10,893 nt of DNA from assembly GCA_946480885.1 (NCBI GenBank), contig CAMLLK010000016.1, forward strand, positions 1-10,893, given 5' to 3'. This document shows, in pieces, positions 5,601 through 10,893 of the stretch. Position 1 is the stretch's first letter, and every line of letters begins with the position of its first letter. Origin of the DNA: an uncultured Thermoproteales archaeon (lineage in GTDB: Archaea; Thermoproteota; Thermoprotei; Thermoproteales; Thermoproteaceae). The notes under the pieces were generated by a model that saw only the letters and a program-made list of their open reading frames with translations, did no database searches and was not told the origin of the DNA. A program made the translations under genes and the position numbers.

Positions 5601-5762
5601 CTTAGCGCCGGTGAATATGTCCATATGTCCATAGGGCCTGGGGATGGGGAGGGGGAAAGGCCCAAATTTACGCTCCTCAGAGAAGACTAGTACATATATG
5701 AGCAATAAAACTGCCAACAGCCCTATCAACAGCCCAATCAATACAAGTCTACTCCACCTCAT
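5595..5762 (-). CDS. Small single-pass membrane protein (55 residues)
   Basis: ATG at 5762, 55 codons, stop TAA at 5595-5597. The protein begins M-R-W-S-R, then has one uninterrupted hydrophobic helix of about 22 residues (roughly 6-27, nearly all L/I/V/A/G with one Y), then a polar tail with E-E-R-K, a proline-rich run (P-F-P-L-P-I-P-R-P) and a short acidic/basic end. The N-terminal arginines suggest an N-in orientation with the Pro-rich tail outside, an inference from the positive-inside rule. A TATA-like box at 5781-5790 lies 24 nt from the ATG, the spacing used by the other genes here, which is the main argument that it is real. No family recognised. Codon use matches its neighbours. It is co-oriented with hemB and ends inside the hemB promoter. 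Confidence 0.6.
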   Translation of the reverse strand: MRWSRLVLIGLLIGLLAVLLLIYVLVFSEERKFGPFPLPIPRPYGHMDIFTGAKI

Positions 5763-5780
5763 TAATAAAGAATAGACTAT

Positions 5781-5790
5781 AATAATTTAA
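5781..5790 (-). promoter_or_regulatory. TATA-box promoter of the small membrane protein gene
   Basis: On the minus strand TTAAATTATT has its centre about 24 nt before ATG 5762. It overlaps the last codons and stop of the PUA/ASCH-like gene upstream on the same strand, so read-through from that gene is also possible. Confidence 0.45.
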
Positions 5791-6173
5791 TCGTTACTAC
5801 TACAGATCTCTTCAAGTGTCTCTATAGTCTTTTTACTAATTTTACGCAACGTAGCGGGAGGTCTTATACCTAGTTTTTTATAACTAACAGATCTTCTACA
5901 CTGTATATACTCTCTCAACTCAATCAAAGCTACATATCTCATTTTTGTATCTATAGAAGACGTGAGGCCTAATTTTGCCAGTAGCATAGGTAATTTGTCT
6001 CTTGGCACTATGAACACAACGCCCGCCTTGGCTCTACCCACTACGGCTGAGACTGGTCTAGTCAAGTATATATATATTGTGTCGTCTGGCTGAGGCGCTT
6101 GTGTGCCCAGCGGCGTAATTAAATACTGTAAATCACTAGACCAATTCCTAGGCCGCGTCGGCGCTATGTACAC
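5787..6173 (-). CDS. PUA/ASCH-like domain protein
   Basis: 128 residues from GTG 6173; no in-frame ATG exists near the start, and the GTG lies about 21 nt from the centre of a TATA box. The N-terminal two thirds resemble the PUA-fold ASCH/EVE group: an opening M-Y-I-A-P-T-R-P, then D-D-T-I-Y-I-Y-L-T-R-P-V-S at 30-42 followed by A-V-V-G-R-A-K-A-G-V-V-F. The 'D-x-[IV]-[YF]-[IL]-Y-x-T-R-P-x-x-x-[IV]-x-G' pattern is typical of ASCH domains, which bind RNA or modified nucleotides. The C-terminal part (about 85-128) is basic and Ser/Thr/Lys-rich, ending in an acidic tip. It is short for the class, and no catalytic residue can be assigned. It is divergent from the beta-solenoid gene and shares its promoter. 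An RNA-related role is inferred from fold resemblance alone. Confidence 0.6.
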   Translation of the reverse strand: MYIAPTRPRNWSSDLQYLITPLGTQAPQPDDTIYIYLTRPVSAVVGRAKAGVVFIVPRDKLPMLLAKLGLTSSIDTKMRYVALIELREYIQCRRSVSYKKLGIRPPATLRKISKKTIETLEEICSSND

Positions 6174-6187
6174 AATTTAGAGAAGGT

Positions 6188-6200
6188 CTTATATATAAAG
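6188..6200. promoter_or_regulatory. Palindromic TATA box shared by divergent genes
   Basis: CTTATATATAAAG, nearly self-complementary, with its centre at 6194. It is 22 nt from the plus-strand ATG (6216) and 21 nt from the minus-strand GTG (6173). No other TATA-like element fits in the 42-bp gap. A symmetric box would let TBP bind in either direction. Confidence 0.6.
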
Positions 6201-6215
6201 ACGTAGTTATAGACA

Positions 6216-6953
6216 ATGCAATGTTTCTGCGGCCGCCCCGCCTTAGACAACGGCCTCTGTATATACCACGACGACAGTTGTGTAAAAGATCCACGCTGTA
6301 GAAAAAAGCTAGTCTTTGCCATAGACTGCGAACTCTGCCACCTGCCTGGTGGCGAGGTCTCGGGCGCTCAGCCCAGGTTAAGAGGCGCTAAAATACACGG
6401 CCCGCTTCTTATAGAGAGCGTAGCTGGAGATATAGACTTGAGAGAGGCCAGGGGGAGGGATTTAATTGTGTACAATGTCCGGGGCGGCGTCTTGCTCACA
6501 AGTAGTAGATTTGCCCACGTCTACGTAGACTTAGTCCTTGGAGAGGTGGCTTTTTCACAAGGCAGAGCCCAGAGCTTCGTGGCGTCTAGAGTAGAAGGCC
6601 GCGTAGATTTGTCTAAAGCCGTTATGAGAGGCCACGTATTGATATACGACACTAAAGGCGTAATAGATATACGTGGCGCCTCAATAGCCGGCGAGTTTAT
6701 AATAGACAGACACAAAGGCGGCGTGTCGCTGGGGGCCAGGGCGTATTCTATCACTATAGCAAGAGTCAAAGGCGACGTAGATATATCTGGGGCTGAAGTA
6801 GAGGGGGATATCTATGTGCTTGAGTCAGAAGGCGATAGGCTAGATCTCTCCGGAGTAGAGGTCGGCGGCAGAGTCTATATACTTGAGTCGAGTTTCTCAG
6901 GGGTGAGAGTAGACAAGGCGGAGGTTTTGAAAAAAATCTTCTACGCCCGTTGA
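6216..6953 (+). CDS. Cys/His-cluster protein with ~20-residue beta-solenoid repeats
   Basis: 245 residues, no signal peptide or membrane helix. The N-terminus is Cys/His-rich: C3, C5, C15, H18, C22, C28, C38, C41 and H42, with spacing like a zinc knuckle plus a second metal or disulfide cluster. Residues about 54-244 are a tandem array of about nine repeats of 18-22 residues with loose consensus G-x-[VI]-D-[LI]-S-G-A-x-[VI]-x-G-x-[IV]-x-[IV]-x-x-x-x-G; clear copies begin near 71, 129, 149, 187 and 207. Alternating hydrophobics with Gly/Asp turns fit a right-handed beta-helix, like pentapeptide-repeat or bactofilin-type solenoids, though the period is ~20 rather than 5. The last repeats decay into a basic tail. 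I do not recognise a named family or function; a scaffold or binding surface is likely. ATG 6216 is chosen because the Cys cluster begins at once and a TATA box lies 22 nt upstream. Confidence 0.75.
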   Translation: MQCFCGRPALDNGLCIYHDDSCVKDPRCRKKLVFAIDCELCHLPGGEVSGAQPRLRGAKIHGPLLIESVAGDIDLREARGRDLIVYNVRGGVLLTSSRFAHVYVDLVLGEVAFSQGRAQSFVASRVEGRVDLSKAVMRGHVLIYDTKGVIDIRGASIAGEFIIDRHKGGVSLGARAYSITIARVKGDVDISGAEVEGDIYVLESEGDRLDLSGVEVGGRVYILESSFSGVRVDKAEVLKKIFYAR

Positions 6954-6955
6954 AG

Positions 6956-7849
6956 TCACTCCTCCACTACGTATACCACTAACCTCCCCACATTCTCCAC
7001 CTCGGCTTGAATCACGTCCCCTCCTTTTAAATACTTCCCCTTCGCCCAGCCCACACCTGGGGGCGTGCCTGTGAATATCAAATCTCCGGGTTTTAGAGTA
7101 ATGCCTTGAGACGCCCAGCTGACTAACTCCTGTACTTTGAAGATTAAGTCTGTGGTGCTCCCCTCTTGTTCTAACACTTCGTTTACCCAAAGCCTGAGGG
7201 CGAGTCTATTGGGGTCTGGGACTTCGTCTTTAGTGACTATGTAAGGCCCAGTCGGCGCCATGGTGTCCATAGACTTGCCCCAGATCCAATTCTTTCCGTA
7301 TAGGCGAGCTGTCTTCTCCTCTGGGTTTTGCCAATCTCTCGCCGTGATGTCTACGCCGACGGTGTAGCCAAAGACATAGTCTAGAGCCTCTTGCGGCTTT
7401 ATGTATTTCCCAGCCCGCCCTATTACTACTACTAACTCCACCTCCCAGTCCAGCCTCTCCACTACTCTATGTTTCAACACCACGCCTCTGTGCCCCACTA
7501 AAGTGTTTGGGAATTTGGGGAAGAAGTAAGGCCTCTCCGGCGGCTCCATACCTGTCTCCACGCCGTGCGCTCTATAGTTAACTGCTACACATAGTATCTT
7601 CTCGGGGTTTGGAACAGGTGGGAGCCACTGAAAATCTCTAACAACTGGGCTGCCCACCGCTGTCAACTCTTCTACTAGCCTCAAGGCGGGCTCTCCCGCC
7701 GATATTAATTTTTTCATATCGTAAAGAAAATCTGGGGCGTAGTCTACGCCGTAGTGTTTTTTATAAGCGGCGGCGAGGTCTATAACTTTTTCTCCAACTA
7801 CGGCTGCGATTTTCACCTCCCCACCTATTTTTACAGTGGCCAGTTTCAC
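6956..7849 (-). CDS. Fumarylacetoacetate hydrolase (FAH) family enzyme
   Basis: 297 residues from GTG 7849; the nearby ATG at 7854 is out of frame, and the GTG is 26 nt from a TATA box. The N-terminal ~75 residues form the small family domain (V-I-D-L-A-A-A-Y). The catalytic domain follows: C-V-A-V-N-Y-R-A-H at 87-95; metal ligands E136 and E138 in D-W-E-V-E-L; D167 in G-V-D-I-T-A-R-D; then K-S-M-D-T-M-A-P-T-G-P at 192-202 and T-G-T-P-P-G-V-G at 260-267. FAH-family enzymes use a divalent metal to cleave or dehydrate 2-oxo acids: acylpyruvases, oxaloacetate decarboxylases, HpcE-type isomerases/decarboxylases and archaeal 2-keto-3-deoxy-pentonate dehydratases. All metal ligands are present, so it should be active, but the substrate is uncertain. 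It diverges from a PadR-type gene, which may regulate it. Confidence 0.88.
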   Translation of the reverse strand: MKLATVKIGGEVKIAAVVGEKVIDLAAAYKKHYGVDYAPDFLYDMKKLISAGEPALRLVEELTAVGSPVVRDFQWLPPVPNPEKILCVAVNYRAHGVETGMEPPERPYFFPKFPNTLVGHRGVVLKHRVVERLDWEVELVVVIGRAGKYIKPQEALDYVFGYTVGVDITARDWQNPEEKTARLYGKNWIWGKSMDTMAPTGPYIVTKDEVPDPNRLALRLWVNEVLEQEGSTTDLIFKVQELVSWASQGITLKPGDLIFTGTPPGVGWAKGKYLKGGDVIQAEVENVGRLVVYVVEE

Positions 7850-7869
7850 ACATTTTATATAAAACCTCT

Positions 7870-7882
7870 TTAAATATATAAA
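7870..7882 (-). promoter_or_regulatory. TATA-box promoter of the FAH-family gene
   Basis: On the minus strand TTTATATATTTA has its centre at about 7875, 26 nt before the GTG at 7849. It directly abuts the inverted repeat at 7883-7898, so a protein bound there would cover the TFB-recognition side of this promoter. Confidence 0.6.
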
Positions 7883-7907
7883 ATATCGACTTCGATATCG
7901 GAACCGA
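7883..7907. promoter_or_regulatory. Two adjacent inverted repeats, candidate PadR-type operator
   Basis: First repeat: ATATCGA-CT-TCGATAT, 7883-7898, perfect 7-bp arms around two bases. Second: TCGG-AA-CCGA, 7898-7907, perfect 4-bp arms around two bases, sharing T7898. They fill the space between the FAH-gene TATA box (7870-7882) and the padR-like TATA box (7911-7919), next to both TFB-recognition positions. This is the expected place for a dimeric winged-helix regulator controlling both divergent genes. The assignment to the PadR-like protein is inferred from position. Confidence 0.5.
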
Positions 7908-7910
7908 AAT

Positions 7911-7919
7911 GTTTAAAAA
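7911..7919 (+). promoter_or_regulatory. TATA-box promoter of the padR-like gene
   Basis: GTTTAAAAA has its centre at about 7915, 26 nt before ATG 7941. It is preceded by CCGAAAT, a plausible purine-rich TFB-recognition element that overlaps the second inverted repeat. The transcript is likely leaderless. Confidence 0.6.
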
Positions 7920-7940
7920 TTCAGCACTGTAAATAAACAC

Positions 7941-8369
7941 ATGGCGCCGCCTCCGTGGGCTTTCGTATGGAAGAGAGGGCTTAGAGAGTTAGTACTGTGG
8001 TCACTATCTGAAAAATCTATGAACGGCGCGGAGATTATAAGAGCAATAGAGGAATATACATGGGGCTTTTGGAGGCCTTCGCCGGGGTCAGTGTACCCCC
8101 TACTTAAACAATTAGAGGCAGAGGGTTTAGTGTCGAAGAGAGAAGACGGGCGCTACGTATTAACAGATGCGGGGAAGAACGTAGTTAAGAAAATCCCATG
8201 GCTGAGGGGGCCTAGGCTAGGCGGCCCTAGGACTATAGAAGAGACTGTAGATGAATTAGAGAGTCTCGCTCTGTACATAGTCGACTTGGCGGCGTTAGAT
8301 AGAGACAAGGTGGCGCAGTACTGCGACAGATTGAAAAAAGTAGCGGAGGCTTTAAGTCAATGCAAATAA
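7941..8369 (+). CDS. PadR-family winged-helix transcriptional regulator
   Basis: 142 residues. The winged helix-turn-helix covers about 12-85: G-L-R-E-L-V-L-W-S-L opening helix; M-N-G-A-E-I-I-R-A-I-E second helix; W-R-P-S-P-G-S-V-Y-P-L-L-K-Q-L-E recognition helix at 44-59; wing E-G-L-V-S-K-R-E-D-G-R-Y-V-L-T at 61-75. The P-S-P-G-[ST]-[VI]-Y-P-x-L core is diagnostic for PadR. After a basic Pro/Arg/Gly linker (87-98) comes a C-terminal helical part (about 99-140, D-E-L-E-S-L-A-L) that would dimerise, as in compact PadR-s1 proteins. Bacterial members repress phenolic-acid or drug-efflux genes; the effector here is unknown. It diverges from the FAH-family gene with inverted repeats between, and lies 35 bp upstream of sufC, which has its own TATA box. 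Targets could be itself, the FAH-type gene, or both. Confidence 0.9.
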   Translation: MAPPPWAFVWKRGLRELVLWSLSEKSMNGAEIIRAIEEYTWGFWRPSPGSVYPLLKQLEAEGLVSKREDGRYVLTDAGKNVVKKIPWLRGPRLGGPRTIEETVDELESLALYIVDLAALDRDKVAQYCDRLKKVAEALSQCK

Positions 8370-8374
8370 AACAC

Positions 8375-8384
8375 CTATATAAAT
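8375..8384 (+). promoter_or_regulatory. TATA-box promoter of the sufC-sufB-queE operon
   Basis: CTATATAAAT has its centre at about 8379, 26 nt before the ATG at 8405, with an A/T-rich spacer. It separates the suf operon from the padR-like gene, though only 35 bp lie between the two genes and read-through is possible. The suf transcript is likely leaderless. Confidence 0.6.
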
Positions 8385-8404
8385 AAAAAATATTATTTTT
8401 TATA

Positions 8405-9091
8405 ATGTTAATTGTGTCTAACCTCTCAGTGGCGGTGGGGGGCAGAGTAATTCTTAGAGATGTTTCTTTTTCAGTAGGCCGAGGCGAAGTCTTCTACGTA
8501 CTTGGCCCCAACGGAGTGGGGAAGTCTTCGTTATTAAAGGCACTGGTAGGCATCCCGGGGTACGAGACTCCAACTGGCGTGTTGAAACTAGACGGAGTGG
8601 ATTTGACAGATAAGAAAATTGAGGAGAGGACAGCCGCCGGCCTTGCGTTGGCGTTTCAAAATCCGCCTCGGCTACACGGCGTGAGAGTGGGGACGTTGTT
8701 AAGCCACATTTGTAGAAAGAGTGGATGTGACCCAGTAGAGGTGGCTGAGAGTCTAGAGCTTAGACATCTATGGGATAGAGAAGTGGGGAGGCTCTCTGGG
8801 GGTGAGGGGAAGCGTCTAGAGTTAGCCACTGTCGCCGCCATGAGGCCTAAGGCCGCTTTAATCGACGAGCCAGACAGTGGAGTTGATGTAGATAGCCTGG
8901 CGCTCGTGGGGAGGGCTTTGAAAAATCTTTTAGAAACGGCAGCATTGGTGGTGGTGACTCACAGTGGCTATATTACTAAATACGTGCCGCCGAGTAGAGC
9001 ATGTGTAATTCTAGGGGGGGTTTTTAAAAAATGTGGAAGTGGAGAATTGGTTGAGGAGGTGTTAGCATATGGCTTTACTAAACTGGCTTGA
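8405..9091 (+). CDS. sufC: SufC, ABC-type ATPase of Fe-S cluster assembly
   Basis: 228 residues, soluble. ATP hydrolysis by SufC drives the conformational change of the SufBC scaffold on which iron-sulfur clusters are built. Visible motifs in order: Walker A G34-P-N-G-V-G-K40-S; Q-loop Q85 in F-Q-N-P-P; ABC signature L130-S-G-G-E; Walker B A-L-I-D154-E155-P-D-S-G-V-D (the SufC-typical E-P-D-S-G-x-D rather than E-P-T-x-x-L-D); and switch H186 in V-V-T-H-S-G. All catalytic residues are intact. Length is slightly below bacterial SufC (~248). The last 23 bp overlap the start of the sufB-like gene, indicating a single transcript and coupled translation. Confidence 0.95.
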   Translation: MLIVSNLSVAVGGRVILRDVSFSVGRGEVFYVLGPNGVGKSSLLKALVGIPGYETPTGVLKLDGVDLTDKKIEERTAAGLALAFQNPPRLHGVRVGTLLSHICRKSGCDPVEVAESLELRHLWDREVGRLSGGEGKRLELATVAAMRPKAALIDEPDSGVDVDSLALVGRALKNLLETAALVVVTHSGYITKYVPPSRACVILGGVFKKCGSGELVEEVLAYGFTKLA

Positions 9092-10265
9092 GGTAGTTAG
9101 AGAGAGAGCTAGAAAAGCTCTAGACAAACCTGCGCAGCACGGGCCGGATTTAGATATTTTAAAATTTTTAAACGGGGGCGGTAGAGTAGAGGAGGAGTCG
9201 GTGGTGAAAATCGCAGAGAGGGCTGGTGTCACGGCAAAAGCTCCGGCGTATTATATACAAGCAGATGACATCTATTTTAAATACCTTAGTAAAATTCCAG
9301 GTGTCGAAGTTTACAAAATTGAAGACTTTGTAGAGACGCATAGAGACCTTGTAAAAGACTACGTCTGGAGGCTTGTGCCTCCCGACTTAGATAAATATAC
9401 GGCGGTAGCTGCGTTGAGAGGGTCTGGAGGGTATGTAATTAGAGTAAAGCCAGGCTCTAAGCCCAAAGACCCAGTATTAGCCTGTCTCTCAATTGTTAGA
9501 GGGGGCCTACAGGCGCCACATAATATCGTCATTGTGGAGGAGGGCGCCGAGGCTGTGGTCTATACTGGATGTGTCATTGCGCCAGAGGCGGTGGGGCTCC
9601 ACGTAGGTATTTCAGAGTTCTACATCCACAGAGGTGGCAAGTTGAAGTTTATAATGGTCCACAATTGGAATAAAGCCGCCCACGTCAGGCCGAGGACTGG
9701 GGTAGTTGTAGAAGAGGGTGGACAGTACGTAGAGTACTACGCCAATCTAGCCGCCGTGAGTACTTTACAGACTATGCCCAGGATATGGCTTAAAGAAGGG
9801 GCTACTGCGTACACTTCATCTGTAGTGTTGGCGAGAGGAAATTCAATAATTGATATTGGAAGCGTCGCATTTTTAGAAGGCGGCGGCGCCGGAGCTGAGT
9901 TAGTCACTAAGGCGTTGGCCACAGAAGAGGCGGAAGTGGTAATGCGCGCCGAGGTGCATGCCGCGGCTCCCTCTAGAGGACATGTGGAGTGCAGCGGCCT
10001 TTTGATGTCTGAAAAAGCTCGTATTGTGACAATTCCACAACTATCTGCGTTGAATAAAGAGGCTGTGTTGACGCATGAGGCTTCTATTGGGAAGTTGGCA
10101 GAAGACGAGATTAACTACCTCATGGCCAAGGGCTTGACATATCAAGAGGCTGTTTCTCTATTAGTTAGAGGCTTTGTCTCTACTGACGTCTATAAATATT
10201 TACCAGAGTCGGCGAGGAGATATGTAGAGAGTATTGAAAAACTAATAATTGAAAAGGCGCTGTGA
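9069..10265 (+). CDS. sufB: SufB/SufD-family Fe-S scaffold protein
   Basis: 398 residues. The core is the SufBD beta-helix (about 110-320) followed by the helical C-terminal SufBD signature (about 330-370, N-Y-L-M-A-K-G-L-T-Y-Q-E-A). Residues matching those essential in E. coli SufB are present: C308 in G-H-V-E-C-S-G-L-L (aligning with Cys405) and H336-E337 in L-T-H-E-A-S (aligning with His433/Glu434). It is therefore SufB-like rather than SufD, which lacks the functional Cys. The N-terminal region is about 100 residues shorter than bacterial SufB. No sufD, sufS, sufE or sufA lies next to it, fitting the minimal archaeal SufBC system in which a SufB homodimer replaces the SufB-SufD pair. ATG 9069 is the first good start and overlaps sufC by 23 bp. 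Its stop overlaps the queE GTG by 4 bp. Confidence 0.92.
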   Translation: MALLNWLEVVRERARKALDKPAQHGPDLDILKFLNGGGRVEEESVVKIAERAGVTAKAPAYYIQADDIYFKYLSKIPGVEVYKIEDFVETHRDLVKDYVWRLVPPDLDKYTAVAALRGSGGYVIRVKPGSKPKDPVLACLSIVRGGLQAPHNIVIVEEGAEAVVYTGCVIAPEAVGLHVGISEFYIHRGGKLKFIMVHNWNKAAHVRPRTGVVVEEGGQYVEYYANLAAVSTLQTMPRIWLKEGATAYTSSVVLARGNSIIDIGSVAFLEGGGAGAELVTKALATEEAEVVMRAEVHAAAPSRGHVECSGLLMSEKARIVTIPQLSALNKEAVLTHEASIGKLAEDEINYLMAKGLTYQEAVSLLVRGFVSTDVYKYLPESARRYVESIEKLIIEKAL

Positions 10266-10893
10266 GAGTTTTAGAAATTTTCGCATCGCTGCAGGGCGAG
10301 GGGGTAAATCTGGGGAGGCCCTCTGTGTTTATTAGGCTTGCCGGCTGCCCCATTCGTTGTGTTTACTGCGATACTAAATACTCATGGGGCTTTGACGAAG
10401 GCGTAGAGATGTCGGTGGGGGAGATTGTAGAAAAGGCGGCCTCTTTCGGCGTGGGGCACGTGGTGGTCACAGGCGGCGAGCCTTTGGTGTGGCTGGGGAG
10501 GGGCTTGGAGGAGCTTGTCAGAGGGGTCAAGAGACTGGGCTCGGTGGAGATTGAGACAAGTGGGGTCTACCCCCCGACCGACGAGTTAGACAAGTATGTA
10601 GATTACTACGACGTGTCTCCAAAACTCTCAAACGCTGGCGTATCTGTGAGGCTCCACCCATTCTACCCGAAGAGTAGAAAGGCGTGGTTTAAATTCGTAG
10701 TTAGAGATGTAGAAGACGTAGCCGAAGTTGAGAAGTATATTGAACAACATAACATTGACAAAGACAGAGTCTTCCTCATGCCTATGTCACAGACGCCGGA
10801 GGAACACGCCGAAGTCTTGAAAAAGATATGGAACTACGCAGTGGCCCGGGGGCTTAGAGTAACCCCCAGGCTCCACATAGCCGTGTGGGGAAA
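10262..10893 (+). CDS. queE: 7-carboxy-7-deazaguanine synthase (radical SAM QueE), 3'-truncated
   Basis: GTG 10262 overlaps the sufB stop as GTGA; 210 codons are visible and the frame is still open at the window end. QueE converts 6-carboxytetrahydropterin to 7-carboxy-7-deazaguanine, a precursor of preQ0 and, in archaea, archaeosine of tRNA. Motifs in order: L-Q-G-E-G at 10-14; F-I-R-L-A-G at 23-28; radical SAM cluster C29-P-I-R-C33-V-Y-C36-D-T-K; V-T-G-G-E-P; an E-I-E-T-S-G strand; V-S-P-K; and near the edge P-R-L-H-I-A-V-W-G, which corresponds to the typical QueE C-terminus. Only a few residues are therefore likely missing. All three cluster cysteines are present. It is the third gene of the suf operon, a sensible pairing since the enzyme needs a [4Fe-4S] cluster. 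Confidence 0.92.
   Translation, partial: MRVLEIFASLQGEGVNLGRPSVFIRLAGCPIRCVYCDTKYSWGFDEGVEMSVGEIVEKAASFGVGHVVVTGGEPLVWLGRGLEELVRGVKRLGSVEIETSGVYPPTDELDKYVDYYDVSPKLSNAGVSVRLHPFYPKSRKAWFKFVVRDVEDVAEVEKYIEQHNIDKDRVFLMPMSQTPEEHAEVLKKIWNYAVARGLRVTPRLHIAVWG

Noticed and set aside
5573..5665. 31-residue N-terminal extension of HemB starting at ATG 5665
   Set aside because: The extension is Pro/Ser-rich and unlike HemB, overlaps the small membrane protein gene in another frame, and the TATA box at 5593-5600 fits ATG 5572.
6521..7190. Two minus-strand frames (6521-6769 and 6897-7190)
   Set aside because: The first is antisense to the solenoid repeats; the second overlaps the FAH-family gene in another frame and has Arg/Gly/Ser shadow composition.
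8656..8841. 61-codon minus-strand frame inside sufC
   Set aside because: Antisense to the Q-loop and signature motif of sufC, with no independent support.
9737..9922. 61-codon minus-strand frame inside sufB
   Set aside because: Antisense to the SufBD beta-helix; no promoter or family signal.
1..10893. CRISPR array, tRNA, rRNA, insertion sequence or integration site
   Set aside because: No regularly spaced repeats, cloverleaf sequence, rRNA-like stretch, transposase or terminal inverted repeats were seen on either strand by eye.

Overview
The window looks like chromosomal DNA of a hyperthermophilic crenarchaeon of the Thermoproteales, most like Pyrobaculum. The evidence is roughly balanced base composition, heavy AGA/AGG arginine use, frequent GTG starts, very tight gene packing, and A/T-rich TATA boxes about 22-27 nt upstream of start codons with almost no room for a leader (leaderless transcripts). 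The proteins are also archaeal in type: a fused siroheme-decarboxylase-like protein, a minimal SufC-SufB pair and a QueE of the archaeosine pathway. The genus is inferred from these traits, not from a database match.

Left part (1-5790). A 5'-truncated DUF996-like membrane protein converges on a fused AhbA/AhbB-type heme-biosynthesis protein. That gene diverges, from one shared TATA box, from an ANL-family (acyl-CoA synthetase-like) protein whose ATP-binding loop is degenerate and whose C-terminus stops before the usual catalytic-lysine motif. After a 340-bp gap holding an apparent degraded coding remnant and GC-rich hairpins come an alpha/beta hydrolase and an overlapping FemAB/DUF2156-like GNAT acyltransferase. 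These converge exactly on hemB (porphobilinogen synthase). Upstream of hemB is a 55-codon single-pass membrane protein gene whose stop codon lies in the hemB TATA box. Two tetrapyrrole genes (ahb fusion and hemB) therefore flank a small ligase-like/hydrolase/acyltransferase group.

Middle (5780-7940). A PUA/ASCH-like protein diverges, from a palindromic TATA box, from a protein with an N-terminal Cys/His cluster and about nine ~20-residue beta-solenoid-like repeats. The latter converges, two bases apart, on a fumarylacetoacetate-hydrolase-family enzyme. That enzyme diverges from a PadR-type regulator, and the 91-bp intergenic region carries two adjacent inverted repeats, good operator candidates.

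Right part (7941-10893). The padR-like gene is followed by a sufC-sufB-queE run whose genes overlap (23 bp, then 4 bp). It links Fe-S cluster assembly to a radical SAM Fe-S enzyme. queE runs off the right edge. I saw no rRNA, tRNA, CRISPR array or intact mobile element.
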